64,000 nucleotides of DNA. Source: Flavobacterium sp. MC2016-06. GTDB lineage: Bacteria > Bacteroidota > Bacteroidia > Flavobacteriales > Flavobacteriaceae. Location of the stretch: NCBI RefSeq assembly GCF_009711165.2, contig NZ_WMID02000002.1:62001-126000 (forward strand). Reading direction: 5' to 3'. Position 1 is the first letter of the stretch, and the number at the start of each line of letters is the position of its first letter. Of the stretch, positions 1 to 9,149 are shown one piece after another. Position numbers and translations under genes: made by a program. The notes under the pieces were generated by a model. The model was not told where the DNA came from. It did not search any database and saw nothing but the letters and a program-made list of their open reading frames with translations.

Positions 1-117
1 GTTTCATATAATAATTTGAAAAAAATCTAATTGTTAATAAAGGTATCTAATATTTTTAGAATTGATAATTTTTGACTTAAAAGATTACAAAATATAGAAA
101 GTTTTCAACACTATCAC

Positions 118-129
118 GTTTTCGTAAAC
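118..129. promoter_or_regulatory. Possible LacI-type operator upstream of susC
   Basis: The sequence GTTTTCGTAAAC is an imperfect palindrome with GTTT/AAAC arms, a central CG and one symmetric mismatch. LacI/GalR-family operators typically have a central CG. It ends 19 nt before the -33 element of the susC promoter, a position that would suit an activator. No LacI-type regulator is encoded in the window, so the assignment is speculative. Confidence 0.3.
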
Positions 130-148
130 CAATAAAATTTGTAGTCGG

Positions 149-177
149 TTGCACATGTTAATAAATTCCTAATTTTG
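149..177 (+). promoter_or_regulatory. Promoter of the starch utilization operon
   Basis: A TTG at 149-151 and TAATTTTG at 170-177 are separated by 18 nt. This matches the Bacteroidota housekeeping promoter (TTG, 17-23 nt, TAnnTTTG). Transcription would start near 184, leaving a leader of about 60 nt before the susC ATG at 244. Confidence 0.75.
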
Positions 178-243
178 AAATTCGAAGTAAAATTAAAAAC
201 TTAACTAACAAACTTAAACTCAAAACTAATTTAAACAAAAAGT

Positions 244-3186
244 ATGAAAACAATTTACAAAAAGTTGTTATTTTTATTCCTACTGTTGCCGTTTACAGTA
301 CTCGCTCAAAGTACTTTAAATGGAACTGTTGTCGATAAAGCGACAGGACAACCAATTCCAGGGGTAAATATTAATGTACAAGGCTCTACAGGAGGTGCTT
401 CTACAGATTTTGACGGTAAATTTCAGCTATCTAATTTAAAAAATGGAGACAAAATTACGGTTTCATTTATTGGATACAAAGCGTCAACGATCAATTATAG
501 CGGTCAGAAAACTTTAGCCGTTTCATTGGAGGAAGATACCAATCAACTTAAAGAAGTTGTAGTACAAGTAGGTTACGGAACTGTTAAGAAAAAAGACGCA
601 ACAGGAGCTGTAACAGTATTGTCTGCAAAAGATTTTAATAAAGGCCCAGTTACTTCTGCAGATCAAATGATTCAGGGTAGAGTTGCAGGTTTACAGATTA
701 TCAATGGAGGTGGTTCTCCAGGAGCAGATCCTGTAGTAAGAATCAGAAGCGGATCTTCTCTTAGTGCAAGTAACGATCCTTTGTATGTAATTGATGGTGT
801 TCCGGTTGCTGCTGGAGGTGTTGAAGGTGGTAGAAATCCATTATCAACAATTAACCAAAATGATATTGAGTCTATCTCAGTTTTAAAAGATGCCTCTGCA
901 ACTGCTATTTACGGTTCTAGAGCTTCGAATGGTGTAATTATTATTACGACTAAAAAAGGAAAAGCTGGTGATATAAAAATCAGCTATAACGGAAACTTTC
1001 AAGTTTCTGAAGTAACACAACAAGTTGATGCTTTGTCAAGCGGTCAATTTAGAGATTTTGTAAATGCTAATGGAACTGCTGCTCAAAAAGCGGCAATGGG
1101 TACTGCTAATACAAATTGGCAGGATGAGATCTATAGAACTGCTATGGGTACAGATCAAAACATCTCTGCTAGTGGCGGAGCTGACAATGTTGCCTATAGA
1201 GCTTCTGTTGGATATACTAATTTAAATGGAGTTTTATTAAGAGATAATTTCGCAAGAACTACAATGGCAGTTTCGCTTACTGGAGACTTTTTTGATAAAC
1301 ATTTAAAAATTCAGGTCAACAATAATACCTCTATAATAAAAAGTAATTACAGTACTACAGGTGCTGTAGGAGCTGCTGTTGGTTTTGATCCGACTCAATC
1401 GGTAAAAAATGCTGATGGAACTTATTTCCAATGGTTGACAACTCCAACAGAATTTAATCAATTGGCAGGAAAAAACCCTTTGTCAATGATTAATCAACAA
1501 GATAATTTAGGTACCTTTAATAGAAGTATTGGAAATATCCAATTGGATTATAAAATGCATTTTCTACCAGAATTAAAAGCTGTAGCAAATTTTGGTTATG
1601 ACCAAATGAGCGGTAGAGGATATGGTGGAACTAATGGAGATTACTTAAATGGTCTTCCAGGTTCAGGTTACAATAACTCTTATGAGAATATTGAGAACAG
1701 AAACAACAAGTTGATGGACTTGTATTTGAACTACAACAAAAAGATTGATGCTATCGATACGCAGATTGATGTAACTGGTGGTTATACGTATCAAGATTTT
1801 AGAGAAGAAAAAAATAAATCAAATTACAATTTTGAGAACGACAAAACAACTGTAGAGTTGTTTACACCTACTCATATTAATTTACAATCATTTTTTGGAA
1901 GAGCAAACTTTACAGTTGCTGACAAATATTTAATGACTGTATCTATCAGACGTGATGGTACTTCTAGATTTACAGAAGAAAATCGCTGGTCAAATTTCCC
2001 TGCAGTATCTGCAGCTTGGAAATTAAATGAAGAAAACTTCTTAAAAGATGTTAAAAGTATTAGTACTTTAAAAATTAGAGGAGGATGGGGTATTACTGGA
2101 CAACAAAATATTGGAGTTAGTTATCCTTCAATTCCGTTGTATTTGGCTTCTAATAGTGCTGCTCAATATCAAATTGGAAATACTTTTTATACTACTTACA
2201 GACCACAGCCTTATAACAGTAATTTAAAATGGGAAGAAACTACAACTGTAAACGTTGGACTTGATTTTGGTTTCTTTAATAATAGACTTACAGGTAGTGC
2301 AGATGCATACCAAAGAACTACAGATGATTTGTTGTTATATACTCAAAACCCTTCGTTTTTCGGATTTTCTAATTATGATAACTATAATGTTGGAAGTCTT
2401 AAGAATAAAGGACTTGAGTTGTCTGCGGAAGTTATTCCAGTTCGAACAGATAATTTAGAATGGAGAATTGGTGGAAACATTACTTTCCAGAATTCAAAAA
2501 TCACAAAATTGACAACTACTCAAGATGATACACCTGGACTAGATACTGGTGATAATATTGCTGGAGGAACAGGAAATAAAATTCAAAACAACCAAGTTGG
2601 TTATGCGCCTAATGCATTTTATGTATACGAGCAAGCTTATGGTGCTGACGGAAAACCTTTAGATGGTGTTTTTGTAGATCGTAATAAGGATGGAATTGTA
2701 AATGCAGATGATAAATACCGTTTTCACAAACCTGCTGCAGATGTTTTCTACGGATTCTATACTAGCGTAACATACAAAAGCTGGGATATGTCTATGAACT
2801 GGAGAGGTTCTTGGGGGAATTATTTATACAATAACGTAGATTCTGGAAATGGAACTTATAATAATATCTTAACAAGACAAAATGATTTATCAAATGGAGT
2901 AGAAAATCTTTTGGAAACAGGATTTAAAAAACCAACTGATTTTCAATTACACTCTGATTACTACATTCAAGATGCATCTTTCGTAAAATTAGATAACATT
3001 GCAATTGGTTACACTTTTAATCAAAAAATAAAAGGTATCTCAATGCTTAAGTTAACGGCATCGGCACAAAATGTTTTAACAATTACTAAATACGACGGAT
3101 TAAATCCAGAGATTTCTAGTGGTATCGATAATAACATTTATCCAAGACCAATAACTTTCACGTTAGGATTAAACGCTAACTTCTAA
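244..3186 (+). CDS. susC: SusC-like TonB-dependent outer-membrane transporter (maltodextrin/starch)
   Basis: A 980-residue SusC/RagA-family transporter that imports oligosaccharides across the outer membrane using TonB energy. It has a signal peptide (about 1-22, ending LAQ), a carboxypeptidase-regulatory-like domain (about 23-105), then the plug domain. The family signature KDASATAIYGSRASNGV lies near residues 214-232, followed by a 22-strand-type barrel ending in an aromatic residue (LNANF). susD starts 17 nt downstream. The susE-like and GH13 amylase genes follow, so the substrate is inferred to be starch or maltodextrin from context rather than from the transporter itself. The only regulatory elements seen are the upstream promoter and a possible LacI-type site; no susR-like gene lies in the window. 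Confidence 0.93.
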   Translation: MKTIYKKLLFLFLLLPFTVLAQSTLNGTVVDKATGQPIPGVNINVQGSTGGASTDFDGKFQLSNLKNGDKITVSFIGYKASTINYSGQKTLAVSLEEDTNQLKEVVVQVGYGTVKKKDATGAVTVLSAKDFNKGPVTSADQMIQGRVAGLQIINGGGSPGADPVVRIRSGSSLSASNDPLYVIDGVPVAAGGVEGGRNPLSTINQNDIESISVLKDASATAIYGSRASNGVIIITTKKGKAGDIKISYNGNFQVSEVTQQVDALSSGQFRDFVNANGTAAQKAAMGTANTNWQDEIYRTAMGTDQNISASGGADNVAYRASVGYTNLNGVLLRDNFARTTMAVSLTGDFFDKHLKIQVNNNTSIIKSNYSTTGAVGAAVGFDPTQSVKNADGTYFQWLTTPTEFNQLAGKNPLSMINQQDNLGTFNRSIGNIQLDYKMHFLPELKAVANFGYDQMSGRGYGGTNGDYLNGLPGSGYNNSYENIENRNNKLMDLYLNYNKKIDAIDTQIDVTGGYTYQDFREEKNKSNYNFENDKTTVELFTPTHINLQSFFGRANFTVADKYLMTVSIRRDGTSRFTEENRWSNFPAVSAAWKLNEENFLKDVKSISTLKIRGGWGITGQQNIGVSYPSIPLYLASNSAAQYQIGNTFYTTYRPQPYNSNLKWEETTTVNVGLDFGFFNNRLTGSADAYQRTTDDLLLYTQNPSFFGFSNYDNYNVGSLKNKGLELSAEVIPVRTDNLEWRIGGNITFQNSKITKLTTTQDDTPGLDTGDNIAGGTGNKIQNNQVGYAPNAFYVYEQAYGADGKPLDGVFVDRNKDGIVNADDKYRFHKPAADVFYGFYTSVTYKSWDMSMNWRGSWGNYLYNNVDSGNGTYNNILTRQNDLSNGVENLLETGFKKPTDFQLHSDYYIQDASFVKLDNIAIGYTFNQKIKGISMLKLTASAQNVLTITKYDGLNPEISSGIDNNIYPRPITFTLGLNANF

Positions 3187-3203
3187 TTCAAATAACAAGA
3201 ATA

Positions 3204-4796
3204 ATGAAAAAGATACAAATAAAATTAATAGGTATTTCTTTGTTTATGATGACGATGTTGTTTTCATCATGTACAGATGATCTAAACCAATCACCAGATA
3301 ACGGAGATTCTGTTAGCAGTGATGAACTTTTCTCAGATCCTGCTTCATACAAACAAAACTTAGCAAAATTATATGCAGGTTTTGCAACAACAGGACAGCA
3401 AGGACCAGCAGGAAGTCCAGATATTTCTGGAATTGACGAAGGAACAAGCCAATACATTAGAGGTTTCTGGATGATGCAGGAATTAACAACTGATGAGGCT
3501 GTTATTGCATGGAATGATGGAACAATTAAAGATTTTCATTCACAAACATGGTCGTCTTCAGATACATTTATTGCGGCTACATTTGCACGTTTTTCTTTCC
3601 AAATTGTAAACTGTAATGAGTTTTTAAGACAAACTACAGATGCAAAATTGGCTGGAAGAGGTGTTACAGATGCTTCACTATTGGCTGAAATTAAAACGTA
3701 TCGTGCAGAAGCTCGTTTCTTAAGAGCAATGACGTACTGGCATTTAGTAGATACATTTGGGGGAGGATCTATCGTAACAGAAGATTCGCCAACTACATTC
3801 TACTATCCAGATTATGCTACAAGAGCAGAAATTTACAAATTTATCGATGAAGAGTTAACAGCTCTTACACCAGAATTAAAAGCACCTAGATCAAATGAGC
3901 AATATCGTATAGATCAAGCAGCAGCTTGGATGTTACAAGCTAAATTGTACATGAATGCTAAGGTTTATATTGGCACAGATAACTATACTGCAGCTCTTCC
4001 TTTAATAGAAAAAGTAATCAGTTCAGGTTATACAATCCATAATAATTACAATCAATTGTTTCTTGCTGATAATAACAAAAATGGAGCGCAAAACGAATTT
4101 ATTTTTGCGATTGCATTTGACGGAATTAATACACAGACTTACGGGGGGACAACTTTCTTAGTACATGCACCAGTAGGAGGAAGTATGCCAATTGCTGAGT
4201 TTGGAATCAGCGGAGGCTGGGGTGGTATTAGAACTACATCTGCTTTTGTAAATAAATTTGATGCTGTTACAACAGATACCCGCGGAAAGTTTTATACCAA
4301 TGGTCAAGCAAAAGAGATTGCTGATATTGGAACTTTTACAGACGGATATGCGATTCAAAAATTCAAAAATGTTGATGTAAACGGTGTACAGGGATCTGAT
4401 AAAACAGGAACTTTTGCAGATACAGATTTTCCAATTTTCAGATTGGCAGATGCTTATTTAATGTATGCTGAATGCGCTGTAAGAGGAGTAGGTAACTTAG
4501 GTACTGCAACAACTTATGTAAATGCATTAAGAACAAGAGCAAATGCAACAACTGTAAGTCAAGGAGATCTTACTCTAAACTTTATTCTTGATGAAAGAGG
4601 TAGAGAATTGCACTGGGAAGGACACCGCAGAACAGATTTAATTCGTTTTGGGAAATTCACTGGAGGAAGTTATTTATGGCCTTGGAAAGGAAATGTTGCA
4701 AGTGGTACTTCAACTCAAACTTTCAGAGATATATTCCCAATACCAGCGGGAGCCTTAGGTTCAAACCAAAAACTGAAACAAAACCCAGGATACTAA
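3204..4796 (+). CDS. susD: SusD-like surface glycan-binding lipoprotein
   Basis: A 530-residue SusD/RagB-family protein, the lid that sits on the SusC barrel and captures glycan at the cell surface. The lipoprotein signal peptide has its lipobox cysteine at about residue 23 (FSSC), followed by acidic residues (TDD), as expected for surface-exported Bacteroidota lipoproteins. The helical TPR-like SusD fold is indicated by AEARFLRAMTYWHLVDTFGG and by the C-terminal family block ERGRELHWEGHRRTDLIRFG. It ends with a typical IFPIPAGALGSNQKLKQNPGY tail. It lies 17 nt after susC and 35 nt before the susE-like gene, in one operon. Confidence 0.93.
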   Translation: MKKIQIKLIGISLFMMTMLFSSCTDDLNQSPDNGDSVSSDELFSDPASYKQNLAKLYAGFATTGQQGPAGSPDISGIDEGTSQYIRGFWMMQELTTDEAVIAWNDGTIKDFHSQTWSSSDTFIAATFARFSFQIVNCNEFLRQTTDAKLAGRGVTDASLLAEIKTYRAEARFLRAMTYWHLVDTFGGGSIVTEDSPTTFYYPDYATRAEIYKFIDEELTALTPELKAPRSNEQYRIDQAAAWMLQAKLYMNAKVYIGTDNYTAALPLIEKVISSGYTIHNNYNQLFLADNNKNGAQNEFIFAIAFDGINTQTYGGTTFLVHAPVGGSMPIAEFGISGGWGGIRTTSAFVNKFDAVTTDTRGKFYTNGQAKEIADIGTFTDGYAIQKFKNVDVNGVQGSDKTGTFADTDFPIFRLADAYLMYAECAVRGVGNLGTATTYVNALRTRANATTVSQGDLTLNFILDERGRELHWEGHRRTDLIRFGKFTGGSYLWPWKGNVASGTSTQTFRDIFPIPAGALGSNQKLKQNPGY

Positions 4797-4831
4797 AAAC
4801 AAACTAACGAAACTAACTAAAAAAATACCAC

Positions 4832-5908
4832 ATGAAAAATATAGCAAAATCACTAATCGCATTATTTGCACTTGTTGCAGTGTCTTGCAGCGTTGAAGAT
4901 GTACAGGATCGACCTGTAATTGACGGAATTGATTCACCAGTATTAACTGCTCCTTCAGCAGGTACAGCTTATGTACTGACTGTTGCTGCTGCAGACAATC
5001 AAATTGAGCGTTTTACTTGGAAATCTGCAAACTATGGCGGAGACATAGAAGTCAATTATACTGTACAGATGGATAAAAAAGGTAATGCATTTAAAACACC
5101 TCAAGAATTAGGTACCGTTAAATCTAGTAATCAAGTTTCTGTTTCAGTTTCAAAAATGAATACAGCTGCTTTAGCTTTAGGCGCTACGCCTTTTACTGCT
5201 GCTGATTTTGAAGTTAGAGTAAAATCTGATGTTGCAGGTTCAAACATAATGTTTTCAGATGCTGTTGCCGTTGTAGTTACTCCTTATACTACAGAAACAC
5301 CTAAATTATGGGTTCCTGGAGGATATCAGGCGGCAAGCGGATACGGAACAGATTGGACAGCAGGAACTGCTCCAACATTATTGGCTGAAGCTTATGGAAA
5401 AACTGCTTTTGAAGGTTATGTGTATTTTGCTGCTGCAGGTGAGTTTTTATTAACTCCTGCTTCAAATACTGATAATAAATATACAAAAGGCGCTACTGCT
5501 GGAACTTTACTTTATAATGGAAGCGATAATCTTAAAATAGATGCTGCTGGTTACTATAAAATTAAAGCAGATACAGATCCTGCAAAATTAACATACTCTG
5601 CAACTAAACTTGCATGGGGTATTGTTGGAAATGCAACTCCAGGAGGATGGGATGCAGATACTCCTATGGTTTACAATCCAACAACTAAAAAGTGGACTAT
5701 AACGGTTGTTTTAACTGCTCAAAGTGCTCCTGATAATGGATTGAAATTTAGAGCTAATAACAACTGGGATTACAATTTTGGAGATACTGGAGCTGATGGT
5801 AAGTTAGAAGATGGTGGAACAAACATTGGTACTACAGCTGGAACGTTCTTAATTACTTTAGATTTAAGTAATCCAAGAAACTACACTTACACAATGGTGA
5901 AACAATAA
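4832..5908 (+). CDS. susE: SusE/SusF-like starch-binding lipoprotein
   Basis: A 358-residue outer-membrane lipoprotein with the lipobox cysteine at about residue 19 (AVSC). The N-terminal SusE-type Ig-like domain (about 30-150) is followed by two starch-binding-type modules. The second contains WGIVGNATPGGWDADTPM and FRANNNWDYNFG, a pattern shared with SusE/SusF carbohydrate-binding modules in which aromatic residues contact the glucan. It is much shorter than SusF, so it probably has two binding modules rather than three. It is the third gene of the operon. A strong terminator follows and separates it from the amylase. Confidence 0.85.
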   Translation: MKNIAKSLIALFALVAVSCSVEDVQDRPVIDGIDSPVLTAPSAGTAYVLTVAAADNQIERFTWKSANYGGDIEVNYTVQMDKKGNAFKTPQELGTVKSSNQVSVSVSKMNTAALALGATPFTAADFEVRVKSDVAGSNIMFSDAVAVVVTPYTTETPKLWVPGGYQAASGYGTDWTAGTAPTLLAEAYGKTAFEGYVYFAAAGEFLLTPASNTDNKYTKGATAGTLLYNGSDNLKIDAAGYYKIKADTDPAKLTYSATKLAWGIVGNATPGGWDADTPMVYNPTTKKWTITVVLTAQSAPDNGLKFRANNNWDYNFGDTGADGKLEDGGTNIGTTAGTFLITLDLSNPRNYTYTMVKQ

Positions 5909-5921
5909 TAAGTTAAATTGT

Positions 5922-5950
5922 AAAGAGGCTATCTTCGGATAGCCTTTTTT
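5922..5950 (+). terminator. Intrinsic terminator with UUCG loop between susE and the amylase gene
   Basis: An 8-bp stem AGGCTATC/GATAGCCT closes a TTCG tetraloop and is followed by six Ts. It sits 16 nt before the amylase ATG, leaving no room for a separate promoter in between. Amylase expression therefore probably depends on read-through. Confidence 0.85.
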
Positions 5951-5966
5951 AATACGTTATTTAATT

Positions 5967-8840
5967 ATGAAAAAAACTTTACTTTTATTTTTTCTGATGT
6001 ATGCATCAGTAACTTTTGCACAACTGCAAAACGTTACCTATAGTGTTAGCCCGGCTAGTTTTGAAGAAACAACAGCTATAACCATTACAATTAATGGAAA
6101 TAGTATTGATGAAACAGCTTTTGGGGTAGCAAACAACACGCTGTATCTTTGGGCTTGGGCTTTTGATACAAATGATACAACTCAAAAAGGAACTCCAAAC
6201 AATGGTACTTGGGAAGCTTCAAGCGATGCTAGTGTGTTTACTTATAATGCAGCAACAGATACGTATACCAAAACCATTACGCCAACAACTTATTACAATA
6301 CAACAGGAATTGGTAAAATTGGTTTTTTGATTAAAGCTAAAAACGGAACAGGAGATAAAAAATCACAAGATATTTTAGTTGAGGTAGGATCTTTTCAAGT
6401 AACCTTAACTGCTCCAGTAGAAAATAGCACAACCATTATTGCATCAGGTTCAAATTTTAATGTTGCAGCAACCAATACAAATGGGAATGCAAGTTATGTC
6501 TTGAATGCTAATGGAACTACGATTAATACAGACGCCAGTACAGCAAGTTACGCATACACAGCGACAAATGTTACAAGCAATCAAAACTACGAATTAGTGG
6601 CAACGCAATCGGGCGTTAACATTTCTAAAAAGTTTTCGGTAGTAGTAAACCCAAATACAGTTTCTGAGGCAATGCCTACAGGTTTAGTAGATGGAATTAA
6701 TTATAATACAGCCGATGCTACAAAAGCAACTTTAGTGCTAGATGCACCTTTAAAAGATTTTGTATACGTAGCAGGAAGTTTTAATAATTGGCAGCCTACA
6801 ACGGCTTATGCCATGAAAAAAGACCCAGCTTCGGGAAAATTTTGGTTAGAATTAATAGGCTTAGTTTCGGGTGTAAATAATACGTATCAATATTGGGTCG
6901 TAGATGCAACACCGCTTGCTAATTCGCCTTCAATGGTAAAAACAGCAGATCCATATTCTACTTTAGTTTTATCGCCTTATGATGATCCTTCAATTCCTAC
7001 AGCTTCCTATCCAAATATGCCGGTTTATCCAACAGGGCAGCAATTTGAGGTTACAGTTCTTAAAACAGGTCAGACACCCTATAATTGGCAGGTAACCAAC
7101 TTTACAAAACCAGAAAAAGATAAATTGGTAGTTTATGAAGTTTTGATTCGTGATTTTGATGCTGCTAGAAATTATCAAAGTCTAATAGACCGAATAGATT
7201 ATTTTAAAACACTAAAAATAAACGCTATCGAATTAATGCCGGTAATGGAGTTTGAAGGCAATGAAAGCTGGGGTTACAATACTTCATTTCATATGGCTTT
7301 AGATAAGTTTTATGGGACTTCAGATAAATTAAAAGAGCTTATCGATTTATGTCATCAAAACGGAATTGCTGTTATTTTGGATGTAGCTTTAAATCATGCT
7401 TTCGGAAGAAATCCGATGGTAAGAATGTGGATGAATGATCCTGATGGAGATGGTTTTGGATCACCAACTACAGAGAATCCTTATTTTAATACCGTTGCAA
7501 AACATACTTATAGTGTAGGTGAAGATTTTAATCATCAATCGCTTAAAACTCAAAATTACGTTGAACGTGTAGTGAAACAGTGGATTGAGGAATACAAAAT
7601 CGACGGTTTCCGTTGGGATTTAACCAAAGGGTTTACGCAGGCATGTACAGCATCAGATGAATCTTGTACTAATGCTTATCAGCAAGACAGAATAGATGTT
7701 TTGAAAAAATATGCAGACTATTCGTGGAGTCTTGATCCAACACATTATACGATTTTTGAACATTTAGGTACTGATGCCGAAGAACAGCAATGGGCAAATT
7801 ACAGAGTTACAGAAACACCAAGTAAAGGTGTTATGATGTGGGGTAAAATGACTGATCAATACAATCAATTGTCGATGGGTTATGCTTCTAGCAGTAATAT
7901 TGCAAGAATGGCAAGCGCAAGTCGTGGTTTTACAGGAAATCGTTTAATGGGGTATGCAGAAAGTCATGACGAAGAACGATTGATGTATAAAAACGTTCAG
8001 TATGGAGCTTCAAGCGGCACTTACAATGTAAAAACATTAAGCACTGCATTATCAAGAATGTCTGCTATTGGAGCAGTTTCGCTGCTTGTTCCAGGTCCAA
8101 AAATGATTTGGCATTTTGGAGAATTAGGCTGGGATGATTCCATTTATACCTGTAATAATGGTACAATAAACGATGCTTCAACAACCATTTCCGGCGATTG
8201 TAAATTAGATACAAAACCACAGCCTCAATGGGTAGAAAATTGGTTAGGTAATACAGATAGAAATAAAATCTATTACGATTGGGCGAAGATGATTACAATG
8301 AAAACAACAGAGCCTGTATTTTTAGGAACGCCTACAATTGCAAGTGCAAATTCGTTAAGTGTAAACATTAAAATCACCAATGCAGCCTTGGCATCAACAC
8401 AATTAAAAGATGTTTTAATTATTGCCAATTTTGATGTTACAACACAAAGTGTAGCGACAGGTTTTCAGTACACAGGAACATGGTACAATTTAATGGATAA
8501 TACCACAATAAATGTTACAGATGCATCTGCAGCTATAAGTTTGGCTGCTGGAGAATATAGAATCTACGGAAATAAACAAGCAAATTTAGCAATCGAAAAA
8601 TTTGAAAAAGGAAATACAGTAAGTCTGTATCCAAATCCAGTTTCAAATTATTTTACATTAAACTTTAAAACTTCTAAAGTTCAGGTTTATGCAATTTCAG
8701 GACAATTAGTAAAAACGTATACACCAAACGGAAATTCAGATTATCAATTTGGAGTTAGCGATTTAAAAACAGGGATATATATTGTAAAAGCTTTTGATGA
8801 GAATGACAACATGCAAGTTGTAAAGTTTATCAAAAATTGA
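5967..8840 (+). CDS. Secreted GH13 alpha-amylase with T9SS sorting domain
   Basis: A 957-residue secreted starch-degrading enzyme that cuts alpha-glucan for uptake by SusC/D. The signal peptide ends near residue 18. N-terminal beta-sandwich domains follow, including a CBM48/E-set-like segment (VYVAGSFNNWQP, about 266-320). GH13 motifs are visible: region I DVALNH (472-477), region II GFRWD with the nucleophile Asp551, region III FEH with the acid/base Glu598, and region IV SHD with Asp668. Residues from about 880 form a type A sorting domain (SLYPNPVSNYFTL ... GIYIVKAF), so export by the type IX system to the surface or medium is expected. This differs from Bacteroides SusG, which is a lipoprotein. 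The context is 58 nt after susE, past a terminator. Confidence 0.9.
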   Translation: MKKTLLLFFLMYASVTFAQLQNVTYSVSPASFEETTAITITINGNSIDETAFGVANNTLYLWAWAFDTNDTTQKGTPNNGTWEASSDASVFTYNAATDTYTKTITPTTYYNTTGIGKIGFLIKAKNGTGDKKSQDILVEVGSFQVTLTAPVENSTTIIASGSNFNVAATNTNGNASYVLNANGTTINTDASTASYAYTATNVTSNQNYELVATQSGVNISKKFSVVVNPNTVSEAMPTGLVDGINYNTADATKATLVLDAPLKDFVYVAGSFNNWQPTTAYAMKKDPASGKFWLELIGLVSGVNNTYQYWVVDATPLANSPSMVKTADPYSTLVLSPYDDPSIPTASYPNMPVYPTGQQFEVTVLKTGQTPYNWQVTNFTKPEKDKLVVYEVLIRDFDAARNYQSLIDRIDYFKTLKINAIELMPVMEFEGNESWGYNTSFHMALDKFYGTSDKLKELIDLCHQNGIAVILDVALNHAFGRNPMVRMWMNDPDGDGFGSPTTENPYFNTVAKHTYSVGEDFNHQSLKTQNYVERVVKQWIEEYKIDGFRWDLTKGFTQACTASDESCTNAYQQDRIDVLKKYADYSWSLDPTHYTIFEHLGTDAEEQQWANYRVTETPSKGVMMWGKMTDQYNQLSMGYASSSNIARMASASRGFTGNRLMGYAESHDEERLMYKNVQYGASSGTYNVKTLSTALSRMSAIGAVSLLVPGPKMIWHFGELGWDDSIYTCNNGTINDASTTISGDCKLDTKPQPQWVENWLGNTDRNKIYYDWAKMITMKTTEPVFLGTPTIASANSLSVNIKITNAALASTQLKDVLIIANFDVTTQSVATGFQYTGTWYNLMDNTTINVTDASAAISLAAGEYRIYGNKQANLAIEKFEKGNTVSLYPNPVSNYFTLNFKTSKVQVYAISGQLVKTYTPNGNSDYQFGVSDLKTGIYIVKAFDENDNMQVVKFIKN

Positions 8841-8855
8841 GGTTTGTTAGTAGTT

Positions 8856-8891
8856 AAAAAGGGCTGTCTATTTTTAGACAGCCCTTTTTTT
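8856..8891. terminator. Bidirectional intrinsic terminator after the amylase
   Basis: A perfect 10-bp stem GGGCTGTCTA/TAGACAGCCC with a TTTT loop is flanked by As on the left and Ts on the right. It can serve both the amylase (plus) and the convergent small membrane gene ending at 8913 (minus). Confidence 0.88.
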
Positions 8892-8912
8892 GTTAGTGTA
8901 GTTTTTTGCCAT

Positions 8913-9137
8913 TTATTTCTTGGTATTATATTCTCCAATTACAGAGAAATATCCAAAAGTACCCAAGCCTAAAACAATAAGAGGCGTAAGGATAAAAAGG
9001 ATAATAATACCAAATACTAAATCGTCTTGTTTGTCTGAAAGTAATTTGGGTAAACCAAATACAAACACACAAAAATAAGCAGCAGCCACTGCTAAAATAA
9101 CCCATAAAACACCCAAAATTTGTTTAATCGCATTCAT
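8913..9137 (-). CDS. Small two-TM membrane protein linked to the MFS transporter
   Basis: A 74-residue protein with two clear hydrophobic segments (about 6-30 and 43-68) joined by a short charged linker (SDKQDD). It starts 12 nt after the stop of the MHS-family transporter and is certainly co-transcribed with it. The pattern resembles small conserved Bacteroidota proteins found beside such transporters (the DUF6814 type, from memory and not verified). No catalytic residues are visible. It may be an accessory subunit of the transporter; the function is unknown. Confidence 0.75.
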   Translation of the reverse strand: MNAIKQILGVLWVILAVAAAYFCVFVFGLPKLLSDKQDDLVFGIIILFILTPLIVLGLGTFGYFSVIGEYNTKK

Positions 9138-9149
9138 ATTCTATTAAAT

